From Martelella mediterranea (GTDB lineage Bacteria; Pseudomonadota; Alphaproteobacteria; Rhizobiales; Rhizobiaceae), in contig PVUG01000013.1 of the NCBI GenBank assembly GCA_003001975.1, positions 86,938 through 150,937 on the forward strand: a stretch of 64,000 bases of DNA. The letters are read 5' to 3'. The notes under the pieces were generated by a model. That model saw only the letters and a list, made by a program, of their open reading frames with translations, ran no database searches and had not been told where the DNA came from. This document shows positions 49,443 to 59,774 of the stretch, in pieces. Position numbers and translations under genes: made by a program. Position 1 is the stretch's first letter; every line of letters starts with the position of its first letter.

Positions 49443-50342
49443 TCAGGATACGGCCGGGGTTCCCTGAACCGGGATCACGTCGACGGCTTGGGTTGCCTGA
49501 TGTTCGCCATAGGTTTTCATCACGCCTAAAACCGGGGCGACATCGGCATAATCGCGTCCATAACCGACGACGATATGATCGGCGCCGGCTTCCATGTTGT
49601 TGGTCGGGTCGAACTCCACCCAGCCGGTGGCGCGGCCGCACCAGACCCGCACCCAGGCGTGCATGGCATCGGCGCCTTCCAGACGCGGCTTGCCCGGCGG
49701 GGGGATGGTGCGCAGATACCCGCTGACATAACCGGCCGGAATGCCGATCATCCGGAGCGCCGAAATCATGACATGGGAAAAATCCTGGCAAACGCCCCGG
49801 CGCATTGCGAAGGCTTCCGCGGGCGTGCTGTCGACGGTTGTCGCCTCGCCGTCATAGGCGAAATCCTCGAAAATCCGTGCGCAGACGGCCTTTGCGATAG
49901 CGTAGACGCTGTCTTCGGGCGAAACCATATCACGGCCATAGGCGCCGATGATGCGGTCGGGCGGGATGCGCGGGCTCGGGCCGAGAAAGTGGTGCGGAGA
50001 ATCGCGGTCCAGATCGAGCACGCCGCCATATTCACGCTTCAGTTCGGAAAGCGTGGTCGCGAAGCCGAGCATGGTGCGCGGCGTTTCGACATTGACGCGG
50101 GCCTTCATCATGATCGCAAAGCGCTGATGCGGCGGGTTGACCAGCGTGGCGATTGCGGGGTGGCCGAAGAAATCGGTGAAACCGCGTTCCTCGTCAGGTC
50201 CGGGATCGAACTTGACATGGCCGGCGATCAGCCGCTGGCGGCCGCCGATCGAAAGCGGCATGACACGGCTGATATGACGCGCATAGGAGGCCGGCGTGTC
50301 ATAGTGATATTCCATCTTGAGGGAGAGGTCGTAGAGCATCAT
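49443..50342 (-). CDS. Transglutaminase-like protein (COG1305 type)
   Basis: This 299-residue protein has an N-terminal beta-rich domain (about 1-120, the bacterial transglutaminase N-terminal region) and a papain-like transglutaminase domain (about 145-265). The catalytic triad is complete: Cys185 in RRGVCQDFSH, His228 in AMHAWVRV and Asp245 in WVEFDPTN. No signal peptide is present, so it is probably cytoplasmic. It is the third gene of a cluster with an ATP-grasp/alpha-E protein and a giant transglutaminase. Members may act as peptidases, ligases or cross-linkers; the substrate is unknown. Confidence 0.87.
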   Translation of the reverse strand: MMLYDLSLKMEYHYDTPASYARHISRVMPLSIGGRQRLIAGHVKFDPGPDEERGFTDFFGHPAIATLVNPPHQRFAIMMKARVNVETPRTMLGFATTLSELKREYGGVLDLDRDSPHHFLGPSPRIPPDRIIGAYGRDMVSPEDSVYAIAKAVCARIFEDFAYDGEATTVDSTPAEAFAMRRGVCQDFSHVMISALRMIGIPAGYVSGYLRTIPPPGKPRLEGADAMHAWVRVWCGRATGWVEFDPTNNMEAGADHIVVGYGRDYADVAPVLGVMKTYGEHQATQAVDVIPVQGTPAVS

Positions 50343-50345
50343 CCC

Positions 50346-52781
50346 TCACAGATAACTTTGCGCCAGACAGTCGGACAGCGTTTCGAAATCGCGTTCCAGC
50401 GCCGCATAGTAATCGCTGGAAACGGAATCGGCGGTCATCACCGCAAGGCCGGACTGTACCCGCATGGTTTCACGATGCAGCGGCGACATGGAGGCAGGGT
50501 ATGCCTGGTCGGGCAGTTTCTTGACCTCTGCAAGAATCTGGTCGAGCTGGAACAGCACCGAACGCGGGTTTTGCGGATCGAGCGCCAGCAGATCGGTGAT
50601 CGTCAGCGGGTCGGTATAGACATTGTAGTGACGGCGGTGGGTCATCACATTGTCGCTGATCTCGAGCAGCATATCGAGCGCGCCGTCGGGGGCATCCTCA
50701 CCCGCAAGCTCGCCCAGAAGCCGGGTCATGTGCAGGCCGCGTTCCAGATAGCGGCCGATGGACAGGAACCGCCAGCCGGTGGAGCGGTACATGTTTTCGT
50801 GCACCAGACCGGCAAAGCCCGCAAGCTTGCGCAACAGCACGGTCACGGCATGGGCCGCATCATCACCCGGATTGACACGATCGACGAAACGTCGCGCCGT
50901 CTTGGAGAGATCGTTCAGCGCCAGCCAGCCATCGGGTGAGAAGCGGTCGCGGATATTGCCGGCGGAATAGACGGCGCTGTCGATATCGCGCAGCAGGCTT
51001 GGCGGCAGGGCGGCTTCGGAAAGATCGAGCCCGATCTGGTCGAGATAGGCTTCCACCCGCGTCAGCAGCGCCTGCCCGCGATCATCCACCTCGGCAAAGC
51101 GCCCGTGCCAGGCGCGCAGGATGCGCAGATTGCCTTCCGCGCGCTCGATATAGCGACCGAGCCAGAACAGGTTGTCGGCCGCCCGGCTCGGCAGGTTCGA
51201 CGGCTTGTTGCGCGGGATGCGGCTTTCGCGCGTCAAAAGCGTCGGCTTGCCCACAGGCGTCTGGCTGACAACCCAGACATCGGCCGCCCGCCCGCCGGAC
51301 TGCATGGCGATGGCGGCAACATCGTCCGAAGAACCGATGCGCGCGAAACCGCCCGGCATCAGCTTCCAGCCATCACGGGTGCGCGCGGCGAAAACGCGCA
51401 GCGAAAAGGGATGCGGCGTCAGCTTGCCGTCGACAAAGGCGGGCGCAGTGGAAAGTTTGACGGCCTCCTGACCGACCAGCCAGGGACCGCGCTTGTCCAG
51501 CCAGCGGGCAACCGCGCCGGATCTGCGTTCACGCAGCCGCTCACCGGTAAAGGACTGCCCGGAATCGTCGAAGAACGGCATCCGCGAATAAGCGGGGCCG
51601 ATCAGCATCTGGTCGAGGTTTTCGGCCACATGATGGCGTTCGTTTTCCTGTCCGCACCACCATGTCGCAATTGACGGGATCTTCAGATCCTCGTTCAGGA
51701 GACGGCGGGAAAGTGCTGGCAGGAAAGCCAGAAAAGCGCGGGTCTCCACCATGCCGGAGCCGAGCGCGTTGACCATGGTGAGGTTACCCGCGCGGATGGC
51801 GCCGACGAGACCCGGCGTGCCGATGCGCGAATTCTGGTTGAGTTCCAGCGGATCGGTAAAGCTGGCGTCCAGACGCCGCCACAGCACGCTGACCGGCATG
51901 GGTCCGGCCACCGTGCGCACCATCACCCGGTCGTTGGCGACAATCAGGTCCTCGCCTTCCAGAAGCGAGATGCCGAGATAGCGGGCGATGTAGGCGTGTT
52001 CGTAATAGGTTTCGTTGGCCGGCCCCGGCGTCAGCACGCCGATACGGCCTTCATTGCCGGCGGGGTCGCCCTGCAGCGCATCGCGGAACGCGCCGAAGAA
52101 GGTCGCAACGCGGCGCACATGCATGTCGCCGTAAATGCCGGAAAATGCGCGCGAGGCGGCAACCCGGTTTTCCAGCGCAAACCCCGCGCCGGAAGGGGCC
52201 TGGGCACGGTCCGCCAGCACCCACCATTTGCCGTCCGGCCCGCGCCCGACCTCGAAGGAGACGAAGTGGAGATAATGGCCGCCGGGCGGATCGATGCCGA
52301 CAAGCGGGCGCAGAAACTCGCTGTTGGAGGCCACGAGGGCGGGCGGAATGAAGCCTTCGGAAACAAGCCGGTTCTCGCCGTAGAAATCGGCCATCATCGC
52401 CTCGAGCAGGTCGGCGCGCTGCTTCAGGCCGTCGGCAAGCTCCTGCCATTCATTGTCGTCGATGATCACCGGGATATGGGAGAATGGCCAGGCGCGGGTG
52501 TCGTCCTGTCCGTCATAGGCGCGGTAGAACACGCCGGCGTCGCGCAGATAGCGGTCGGCGCGGGCAAAGCGCTCGGACAGTTCACTGGCAGTCATGCCCG
52601 AAAGCGCGTTGACGAAAGGCTGCCACACAGGCCGCACCTTGCCTTCGGCGTCGACCATCTCATCGGGCACGTCGGACAGGGGCACATAGTCCCGGGCATT
52701 CCAGGCGATGGCGGGTTCCGCCTCGTGGTCCTCGTCAGCCATATGCTTTTCGGCGGAAGTGTCCGCCTTCGGTTCTGCCAT
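50346..52781 (-). CDS. Circularly permuted ATP-grasp / alpha-E fusion protein
   Basis: This 811-residue protein fuses two families often encoded separately. The N-terminal part (about 60-500) is the circularly permuted type 2 ATP-grasp domain (COG2308), seen in MMADFYGENRLVSEG, SFEVGRGPDGKWWVLADRAQAPSG, TPGPANETYYEHAYIARYLG and IRAGNLTMVNALGSG. The C-terminal part (about 520-811) is the all-helical alpha-E domain (COG2307), with RAADNLFWLGRYIERAEGNLR. ATP-grasp enzymes form amide or peptide bonds through acyl-phosphates, so this is a predicted ligase. It is the middle gene, 3 bases before the small transglutaminase. No product is known. Confidence 0.87.
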   Translation of the reverse strand: MAEPKADTSAEKHMADEDHEAEPAIAWNARDYVPLSDVPDEMVDAEGKVRPVWQPFVNALSGMTASELSERFARADRYLRDAGVFYRAYDGQDDTRAWPFSHIPVIIDDNEWQELADGLKQRADLLEAMMADFYGENRLVSEGFIPPALVASNSEFLRPLVGIDPPGGHYLHFVSFEVGRGPDGKWWVLADRAQAPSGAGFALENRVAASRAFSGIYGDMHVRRVATFFGAFRDALQGDPAGNEGRIGVLTPGPANETYYEHAYIARYLGISLLEGEDLIVANDRVMVRTVAGPMPVSVLWRRLDASFTDPLELNQNSRIGTPGLVGAIRAGNLTMVNALGSGMVETRAFLAFLPALSRRLLNEDLKIPSIATWWCGQENERHHVAENLDQMLIGPAYSRMPFFDDSGQSFTGERLRERRSGAVARWLDKRGPWLVGQEAVKLSTAPAFVDGKLTPHPFSLRVFAARTRDGWKLMPGGFARIGSSDDVAAIAMQSGGRAADVWVVSQTPVGKPTLLTRESRIPRNKPSNLPSRAADNLFWLGRYIERAEGNLRILRAWHGRFAEVDDRGQALLTRVEAYLDQIGLDLSEAALPPSLLRDIDSAVYSAGNIRDRFSPDGWLALNDLSKTARRFVDRVNPGDDAAHAVTVLLRKLAGFAGLVHENMYRSTGWRFLSIGRYLERGLHMTRLLGELAGEDAPDGALDMLLEISDNVMTHRRHYNVYTDPLTITDLLALDPQNPRSVLFQLDQILAEVKKLPDQAYPASMSPLHRETMRVQSGLAVMTADSVSSDYYAALERDFETLSDCLAQSYL

Positions 52782-52906
52782 CTGCAGCGCTTCCTGCCGC
52801 CCGCATCACAAGAGAGCCTGTTCACACGAAATGCGGGCAGGTGTCCCCTCTCAGTCGTCGTTCCATTGGATGCGGGCGGTTTTTCTCGCCGCCCGCCGCC
52901 GAAATT

Positions 52907-55900
52907 CTAAAGCCCGGCCGGCCGCCTCAGGTCGAGCGTCAGCGGAAATTCCGCATTCGGCGCGTCATTAAAGGCGGCATAGTGCCCTGCGGTATGCCCT
53001 GACGGCTCGAATCGCGCCAGACGTCGTGCTTCCGCCTCATTGCTGTTGACCGGGAAGGTTTCATAATTCCGCCCGCCGGGATGCGCAACATGGTAGATGC
53101 AGCCGCCCACCGATCTTGCAGACCATGTGTCGTAAATGTCAAATGTCAGGGGCGAGTTGACCGGCAGCAGCGGATGCAGGCCGGCCGCCGGCTGCCATGC
53201 CTTGAAGCGCACGCCGGCGACCGAGATGCCGGATTTTTCCGTCGGCTTGAGCGGTACCTTGCGGCCGTTGCAGGTGACGATGTAGCGCTCCGGCGCATTG
53301 CTTTCCAAAAGCACCTGCAGGCGCTCGACGGAGGAATCGACATAGCGCACCGTGCCGCCGATGGCGCCGTGTTCGCCCATCACATGCCAGGGTTCCAGCG
53401 CCTGACGCAATTCCAGCCGGTTGCCTTCATATTCGACCTCGCCGAAGAAGGGGAAGCGGAACTGCAGCTGCGCCTCGAACCATTCCGGCCGGAATTCCAG
53501 CCCGTTTTCCTTCAGGTCCTGCAGCACGTCCATAAAATCCTGCCAGACATAATGCGGCAGCATGAACCGGTCGGCCAGCGCCGTGCCCCAGCGGATGAAC
53601 TTGCCCTCGACCGGGTTTTTCCAGAACCGCGCCAGAAGCGCACGCACCAGCAATTGCTGGGCAAGGCTCATGCGGGCATTCGGCGGCATTTCGAAGCCGC
53701 GGAATTCGACAAGGCCGAGGCGGCCGGTCGGCCCGTCGGGCGAAAACAGCTTGTCGATGCAGATTTCGGCCCGATGGGTATTGCCGGTGACATCGATCAG
53801 CAGATTGCGAAACAGCCGGTCGGTGACCCAGGGCAGCGGCGGGGCAAAGCCCGATTGCGGATGCGGGATCTGCGAAATCGCGGTTTCCAGCTCGTAAAGC
53901 CCGTCATGGCGCGCTTCATCGATGCGCGGCGCCTGGCTGGTCGGGCCGATGAACAGGCCGGAAAACAGATAGGACAGCGAGGGGTGGCGTTGCCAGTGGA
54001 GCACCACGCTTTTCAAAAGGTCCGGCCGCCGCAGGAACGGGCTGTTGCCGGGATTGGCGCCGCCGACCACCACATGATTGCCGCCGCCGGTGCCGGTATG
54101 GCGGCCGTCGATCAGGAACTTGTCGGCGCCGAGCCGGGTCTGGCGGGCTTCTTCGTAAAGCGTGGTGGTGGTTTCCACGCATTCCCGCCAGTTGGAGGCG
54201 GGGTGGACATTGACCTCGATGACGCCGGGATCGGGCGCGACCCGTATGACGTTGAGCCGCTCGTCATCCGGCGGTGCGTAACCTTCGATATGGACCGGAA
54301 GCCCGAGCTTTTCCGCAGCGCGCTCGGTGGAGGCGATCAGGTCGAGATATTCCTCCAGCGTTTCGAGCGGCGGCATGAACACGCAAAGCCGTCCGTCGCG
54401 AGGCTCTACCGAAAGGGCGGTGCGCACGGCGCCGCCAATGGCCGGCCCGGGCATGCGCTGCGGTGTCTGCGGGTTTTCCTCAAACGGCGTGAACTGGGTT
54501 TGCGGCAGCGGGCGTCCCTCATCGATCCGGTAATCGGGCAGGGGATCGCGTTTGACCGAGGGATCGCGCGGATTGATGAAGGGATATTGCGATTCCGGTA
54601 TCCAGGCGAGTGAATCGAGTGGCAGGCGGAAACCGACGGGGCTGTCGCCGGGAATGAGGAAAATGCGGCCGCGCCGGGTTTTCCATTTCTCCGATACCCA
54701 TCTGACGCCCGATGCCCGGCCCTGCCAGGCCTGAACCGGGAGAATATAGCCGGCAGGTTTCGTCAGGCCGCGTTCGAACACGCGGGTGATACGGGCGCGG
54801 TCCTCGGCGTTTTTCAGCTTCGGGTTCGACGGGTCGACATTGTCGGGCAGGTTGCCCTCGCGGAGCAGCCATTCGGCGGGATCTTCAAAGGCCGGCGCGA
54901 CGTGATCGGGGTCGATGTCCAGTTCCGCGGCAATCGCCTGCATCAGCGCGCCGGCATCGTTTTCATCGGCGGATGTGTCGGTGTGTTCCTCGGCGATCAG
55001 GTCCTGATTGTTCCAGACCGGCAGTTCATCCTTGCGCCAGTAGAGCGAAAAGGTCCAGCGCGGCAGGCTTTCGCCCGGATACCACTTGCCCTGGCCGTAA
55101 TGCAGGAAACCGCCCGGCGCGAAGCGTTCGCGCAGACGGCGGATCAGGTTATCGGCAAGGCCGCGCTTGGTGGGGCCGACGGCGCCGGTGTTCCATTCAT
55201 CGGCCTCGAAATCGTCGATGGAAACGAAGGTTGGCTCGCCACCCATGGTCAGCCGCATGTCGGTTTCCTCGATCAGCCTGTCGACCTTGTCGCCGAGCGT
55301 ATTGAGGGCTTCCCAGCTTTCGTCTGAAAACGGCTTGGTGATGCGCGGGTGTTCGGCCACGCGGGTGATCGACATGTCGAAATCGAAGCTGGTTTCCGCC
55401 TTGCCGGAATAGCCGCCGGTAATCGGCGCGGCGTTGCGGTAATGTGGTGTTGCCGCCAGCGGAATGTGGCTTTCGCCGGTCAGCAGGCCGGAGGTGGGGT
55501 CAAGGCCGATCCAGCCCGCGCCCGGCAGGAAAACTTCCGTCCAGGCGTGGAGGTCGGTGAAATCGTGATCGGTGCCCGACGGGCCGTCGAGCGCCTTCAG
55601 GTCCGGCTCAAGCTGGATCAGGTAGCCGGAGACGAACCGGGCGGCAAGGCCCATATTGCGCAGCACCTGCACCAGCAGCCAGGCGCTGTCGCGACACGAG
55701 CCGGACGCCCGCTCCAGCGTTTCCTCCGGCGTCTGCACGCCGGGCTCCATGCGGATGATGTAATTGACGTCATGCTGCAGGCGGGCATTGATGCCGACGA
55801 TCATGTCGACCGTGCCCTGGCCGGGCGAAAGGTCGAGTTTGTTCATGAACGCCTTCAGCCGCGGGCCCATCGGCTCGGGCTTCAGGTAGATCGACAGATC

Positions 55901-56236
55901 CTCGCGGATCGCCTCGTCATAGTCGAAGGGGTATTTGGTCGCCTGTTCCTCGACGAAGAAGTCGAAGGGATTGTAGACCGTCATGTCGGCGACCAGATCG
56001 ACCTCGATCTTGAACTCGGTGACCGGCTCGGGAAACACGAAACGGGCCTGGTAATTGCCGTAGGGGTCCTGCTGAAGATTGACGAAGTGGTTCTCCGGCG
56101 TGACCTTCAGCGAATGCGAGATGACTTTTGTCTTGGAATGAGCCGCCGGCTTCAGCCTGATGATCTGCGGTCCGAGATTGACGGGATTGTCGTATTTATA
56201 ATGGGTAAGGTGATAAATCGCTGCTTTGATTGACAT
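52907..56236 (-). CDS. Giant transglutaminase-family protein with DUF2126
   Basis: This is a 1109-residue protein. The N-terminal quarter is a transglutaminase domain with its own beta-rich leader; its triad is Cys181 ([10 protein letters not shown]), His230 (DLHAWTEVF) and Asp246 ([10 protein letters not shown]). The remaining roughly 750 residues match the DUF2126 region, with [11 protein letters not shown] at about 330, FVHxG-like [15 protein letters not shown] near 710 and [21 protein letters not shown]2126 resembles glutamine-synthetase or ATP-dependent amidoligase folds in published domain analyses, which I treat as established but untested. It is the first gene of the three-gene cluster. 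Confidence 0.88.
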   Translation of the reverse strand: MSIKAAIYHLTHYKYDNPVNLGPQIIRLKPAAHSKTKVISHSLKVTPENHFVNLQQDPYGNYQARFVFPEPVTEFKIEVDLVADMTVYNPFDFFVEEQATKYPFDYDEAIREDLSIYLKPEPMGPRLKAFMNKLDLSPGQGTVDMIVGINARLQHDVNYIIRMEPGVQTPEETLERASGSCRDSAWLLVQVLRNMGLAARFVSGYLIQLEPDLKALDGPSGTDHDFTDLHAWTEVFLPGAGWIGLDPTSGLLTGESHIPLAATPHYRNAAPITGGYSGKAETSFDFDMSITRVAEHPRITKPFSDESWEALNTLGDKVDRLIEETDMRLTMGGEPTFVSIDDFEADEWNTGAVGPTKRGLADNLIRRLRERFAPGGFLHYGQGKWYPGESLPRWTFSLYWRKDELPVWNNQDLIAEEHTDTSADENDAGALMQAIAAELDIDPDHVAPAFEDPAEWLLREGNLPDNVDPSNPKLKNAEDRARITRVFERGLTKPAGYILPVQAWQGRASGVRWVSEKWKTRRGRIFLIPGDSPVGFRLPLDSLAWIPESQYPFINPRDPSVKRDPLPDYRIDEGRPLPQTQFTPFEENPQTPQRMPGPAIGGAVRTALSVEPRDGRLCVFMPPLETLEEYLDLIASTERAAEKLGLPVHIEGYAPPDDERLNVIRVAPDPGVIEVNVHPASNWRECVETTTTLYEEARQTRLGADKFLIDGRHTGTGGGNHVVVGGANPGNSPFLRRPDLLKSVVLHWQRHPSLSYLFSGLFIGPTSQAPRIDEARHDGLYELETAISQIPHPQSGFAPPLPWVTDRLFRNLLIDVTGNTHRAEICIDKLFSPDGPTGRLGLVEFRGFEMPPNARMSLAQQLLVRALLARFWKNPVEGKFIRWGTALADRFMLPHYVWQDFMDVLQDLKENGLEFRPEWFEAQLQFRFPFFGEVEYEGNRLELRQALEPWHVMGEHGAIGGTVRYVDSSVERLQVLLESNAPERYIVTCNGRKVPLKPTEKSGISVAGVRFKAWQPAAGLHPLLPVNSPLTFDIYDTWSARSVGGCIYHVAHPGGRNYETFPVNSNEAEARRLARFEPSGHTAGHYAAFNDAPNAEFPLTLDLRRPAGL

Positions 56237-56434
56237 CTGCGTCCTTGCCGGCCGTGAAAGACATTTCCCGCCTGCGCCGAAAACGTCCTTTCATGTTCCC
56301 CTGTTCTTTTACAGGGAAGTTTGGGCAAAGCTTGGCGATAAAGCAAGCAAGATCACGCGTCTGGCCTGAAATTCAGGACGGATGCTATGGCGGCAGCATG
56401 CAGCGATTCCGGAAGCTGTTTGAACGCGGTCAGT

Positions 56435-56725
56435 CTATCCGCCGAGCTTGACGATCGCGACTTCGCCTTCCAGTGCCGTCTGGTAGGCCGAGGCATGGGG
56501 TTCCTCGTCGGGGATTTCGGTGATCATGCCGATCTGGTCGAGGTCGGCTTCCGAATAGCCTTCATTGGCCAGCGCGTTCAGCGTATTGCGCACGGCGGTG
56601 TCCTCGTCGGGGGCGGCGATGATCACGTGAACTTCGGCATCGCCGTTCCATTCGTGATAAACCTTGCCGGTGATGATGAAGACCATGCGCTCGCCGTCGC
56701 TGGTATAGCCGGGAATGGCAATCAT
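56435..56725 (-). CDS. Small conserved-type hypothetical protein
   Basis: I do not recognise a named family. The 96-residue acidic protein starts at MIAIPGYTSDGERM, with AAGGATC as ribosome binding site, and continues with an alternating strand pattern (MVFIITGKVYHEW, AEVHVIIAAPDEDTAVRNTLNALANEGYSEADL) that suggests a small alpha/beta fold like ferredoxin-fold regulators. There is no signal peptide. It lies between the transglutaminase cluster and the DUF1906 gene with gaps of about 200 bases each side. Confidence 0.7.
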   Translation of the reverse strand: MIAIPGYTSDGERMVFIITGKVYHEWNGDAEVHVIIAAPDEDTAVRNTLNALANEGYSEADLDQIGMITEIPDEEPHASAYQTALEGEVAIVKLGG

Positions 56726-56927
56726 GACTGATCCTTTCGTTTGTTCCGTCCCTCTCATATAGCGGCCGCGCCGACAAGCCATTCTGCAGGGAAAGAGCGC
56801 TCTTCAGGCCGACAGCCTGCGCCAGGGCTGTGTTGCGATGCAACTGCTGAATTTTCCTTTTGGTTGCGATTGTCGTTATTTAGTATATTATAAGTTGTAT
56901 CTATGAATCCGGTAGGGACGGTGACCC

Positions 56928-57590
56928 ATGCACAAGATCATTGATACCCCTTGGGATACGACTTCATATATCTCTCAGCTGAAAAGCGGCGGTGTCGAGA
57001 CCGTCATCCGTTACTATAATCATGAAAATTCCGAGAGCCTGCCTGAAAAGCAGCTTGGCGGCAGCGAAGCCGCGGCGCTTGATGCGGCCGGACTTTCGCT
57101 CGCGGTGATCTTCGAGCAGGATGGTGGCGCCGGCGGACAGATCGGCGATCTTGATGCCGCTGCGGGAAAGAGTGATGCCGCCCAGGCGCTGGCGCTGGCC
57201 AAAACACTTGGCCAGCCGCACGGCTCCGCAATCTATTTCTCCGTGGACTATGACTATTATCAGCAGAGCGATCTCAACCGGATCGAGCCCTATTTCTCCG
57301 CCGTCGCTACCGCGCTCAAGGGGCTGTTCCGGGTCGGGGTTTATGGTTCGGGTACGGTCTGCACGGCGATGGAAGATGCCGGCCATGCCGAACTGATCTG
57401 GCTTGCCGGCTCCACAGGGTGGTCCGGTACACAGCAGATGCTTTCAACGGATCGCTGGGCGCTGTTCCAGAGCGAAATGAATATCAACGCCCCGCTGCCG
57501 CATGACGGAAACACGGCTTCATCGTCCTTTCCGAATTTCGGCCAGTTCACGCTGGGCGGCGCGTCGCACGGCGAACCCTTGCTGTCGTGA
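56928..57590 (+). CDS. DUF1906 glycoside-hydrolase-like protein
   Basis: This 220-residue protein of the DUF1906 family (Rv2525c-like, distantly related to GH25 lysozyme-like TIM barrels) shows GVETVIRYYNHENSES, LSLAVIFEQDGG, SAIYFSVDYDYYQ with paired aspartates, and FRVGVYGSGTVC. The acidic residues lie where catalytic acids would be in a barrel hydrolase, but activity is unproven for the family. No signal peptide is seen. In Actinobacteria and phages such domains act on or near the cell wall. The gene is alone on its strand, preceded by an AT-rich stretch at 56870-56905 that probably contains its promoter. Confidence 0.83.
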   Translation: MHKIIDTPWDTTSYISQLKSGGVETVIRYYNHENSESLPEKQLGGSEAAALDAAGLSLAVIFEQDGGAGGQIGDLDAAAGKSDAAQALALAKTLGQPHGSAIYFSVDYDYYQQSDLNRIEPYFSAVATALKGLFRVGVYGSGTVCTAMEDAGHAELIWLAGSTGWSGTQQMLSTDRWALFQSEMNINAPLPHDGNTASSSFPNFGQFTLGGASHGEPLLS

Positions 57591-57749
57591 CGCCGGATAA
57601 CGCGCTTTGTCGCGCCACGCCTTGCCTTGAAAAAGCCCGGCGCTGGCGTTATCTCTCATGTTCGGAAAGCAGACCAACCGGAGTGTACCGCAAAATGATT
57701 TCTCACCTGAAGACAGCAAACGCACTGGCTTTACGGGAGAACTCTTTTT

Positions 57750-59375
57750 ATGCACGCCACCATCACACTTTCCGGCCTGTCCTTCACCACCGCTGACGGG
57801 CACTTCATTTTCGACAATATCGATGCTGTCTTCGGACCGGGCCTGACTGGGCTCGTCGGGCGCAATGGCGTCGGCAAGACGACGCTGCTGAAGCTGATCG
57901 CCGGCCGGATCACGCCGACCTCCGGCGCGGTTTCGGTTGCGGGACGGTTGTCGCATTTCGATCAGACGGTTTCCCCGAAAGCGGGAGAGACGCTTGCCGA
58001 CTGCTTCGCGATCCGCGCCATGCTGGAGATGATCGAGGCGGCAAGCCAGGGCAGGGCAAGCGTCGAGACCATGGAACGGATCGACTGGCTCGCCGAGGAA
58101 AAGGCCGTCGCGGCTTTGTCCCGGTTCGATATCGCCTATCCGCTGACGACCCCACTTTCGTTGTTTTCCGGCGGCGAACTGACACGCGCGCGGCTTGCGG
58201 CTCTCATTTATGATGCGCCGGACTTTATCCTGCTCGACGAGCCGACCAATAATCTCGATGCCGCCGGGCGCAGCTATCTGCTGGATTTCCTCCGCAGTTG
58301 GCGTGGCGGCGCGCTCGTCGTCAGCCATGACCGCGAGTTGCTGGAGGCGATGACGGAAATCGTCGAACTCACCAGTCTCGGTATGACGCGCTATGGCGGC
58401 AATTTCAGTTTCTATGAACGGGAAAAGGCGGCAGAGCTGGCAAATCGCGAAAAGCGCCTCGGCGAAGCGGAGCGCGAGGTGCGGCAGGCGTCCGCTGCCG
58501 CGCGCCAGCGGGCCGAGCGCAAGGCCCGCACCGATGCCAAGGGCCGCAAAGTGCGCAAGCGCCGCGATATGCCGAAAATGGTGCTCGATGGCATGAAGTC
58601 TCAGGCCGAGGCGACAGAAGCCCGGCAAAAGGCGCTGAAAGACCGGGAGGCCGAAAACGCCGCTGAGGCGCTGGCGGAAGCCCGGTCGCATCTTGAGGTG
58701 ATCGCGCCGTTCTCGATCACGCTGCCGCCCTCGGGCTGCGCCGCCGGGCGCCGGGTGCTCAGAGCCGACCGCCTTGCCGGCGGCTATGATGTCGACGCGC
58801 CGCTCTTCCGCGATCTTTCCTTTGAAATGATCGGGCCCGAGCGCGTGGCGATCGAAGGCAGGAATGGTGCTGGCAAATCGACGCTTGTGCGCACCCTGAC
58901 AGGCCGGCTTGAGCCGATTGCCGGAACGGCGGAGATCGCGGTGCCGTTTGCGTTGCTCGACCAGACGGTCTCGCTTCTTGATGGCGCGGCGAGCGTTCGT
59001 GACAATTTCAGGCGCATCAACCCGGATGACGACGAGAATGCCTGCAGGGCGGCGCTGGCGCGGTTTCGCTTTCGCGCCGATGATGCGCTGAAGCGGGTCG
59101 CGGATCTGAGCGGCGGTGAATTGCTGAGGGCCGGCCTTGCCGCAGCCATCGGCGGCAGCCGCCCGGCGCAGCTTCTTGTTCTCGACGAGCCGACCAACAA
59201 TCTCGACCTGGAAAGCCTGGCGACGCTGGAGGCGGGACTCAATGCCTATGACGGCGGGCTGCTTGTCATCAGCCACGATCCGGTGTTTCTGGGGAGAATC
59301 GGTATTGAGACACAGATCGTGCTTTCCGGCGACGGCACGGTCGGACGACATAATATTGCGTCTGACCCGGCTTGA
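57750..59375 (+). CDS. ABC-F family ATPase
   Basis: This 541-residue soluble protein has two ABC ATPase domains and no membrane part, as in the ABC-F translation factors and ribosome-protection proteins. Domain 1 has Walker A GRNGVGKT at residues 37-44, signature FSGGELTRARLA and LLDEPTNNLDAAG. Domain 2 has GRNGAGKST, LSGGELLRAGLA and LVLDEPTNNLDLES. A charged linker rich in Arg, Lys, Glu and Ala joins them (about 220-325). It precedes the str operon by about 400 bases. Whether it acts in normal translation or antibiotic protection cannot be said. Confidence 0.9.
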   Translation: MHATITLSGLSFTTADGHFIFDNIDAVFGPGLTGLVGRNGVGKTTLLKLIAGRITPTSGAVSVAGRLSHFDQTVSPKAGETLADCFAIRAMLEMIEAASQGRASVETMERIDWLAEEKAVAALSRFDIAYPLTTPLSLFSGGELTRARLAALIYDAPDFILLDEPTNNLDAAGRSYLLDFLRSWRGGALVVSHDRELLEAMTEIVELTSLGMTRYGGNFSFYEREKAAELANREKRLGEAEREVRQASAAARQRAERKARTDAKGRKVRKRRDMPKMVLDGMKSQAEATEARQKALKDREAENAAEALAEARSHLEVIAPFSITLPPSGCAAGRRVLRADRLAGGYDVDAPLFRDLSFEMIGPERVAIEGRNGAGKSTLVRTLTGRLEPIAGTAEIAVPFALLDQTVSLLDGAASVRDNFRRINPDDDENACRAALARFRFRADDALKRVADLSGGELLRAGLAAAIGGSRPAQLLVLDEPTNNLDLESLATLEAGLNAYDGGLLVISHDPVFLGRIGIETQIVLSGDGTVGRHNIASDPA

Positions 59376-59774
59376 AATGCGTCAAAATTGCCTGAAGCGG
59401 CAGGGCGGGCCGAAAAGCCATACCGGCAAGCCCCGAGATTCAACAATTTCGGGGCTGTGGACTTGACGGCGTTAACCGAAATGAGTATGTCGGCGCCAAC
59501 AGAACCCATGTGAGGCATGGCCGTTCGGGAAGTCTAATGTCCCGGAGTTCACCTCAGACTAGGTTCTCATACAGCACGTTGAAGATCAAATGCTGCACGC
59601 ATGACGCGGCAAGGCGCCTGTGTCCTCTGCTTTAAGGTCCATCTGCCGGGAAGGCGGGTCGGGCCGTGCTTGTGCGCATATAGGCGCTGAATGTGCTTCT
59701 GATCGCCGGTGACGGCATTGAATTGAAATGCCCCACAAGGGCGACGAGACACGAAATTCTAAAGGGATGGGTAT
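59376..59774. other. Intergenic region upstream of str operon
   Basis: This 399-base gap holds an 8-base inverted repeat (AGCCCCGA 59429-59436 with TCGGGGCT 59449-59456) that may end the ABC-F transcript, a candidate promoter at 59463-59491, and then a leader of about 280 bases before rpsL. I find no gene in the leader. Its length leaves room for regulatory structure, which I cannot fold reliably by eye. Confidence 0.5.
59463..59491 (+). promoter_or_regulatory. Candidate str operon promoter
   Basis: TTGACG (59463-59468) and TATGTC (59486-59491) with a 17-base spacer form a reasonable housekeeping promoter, facing rpsL. It would produce a leader of about 280 bases. Confidence 0.45.
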
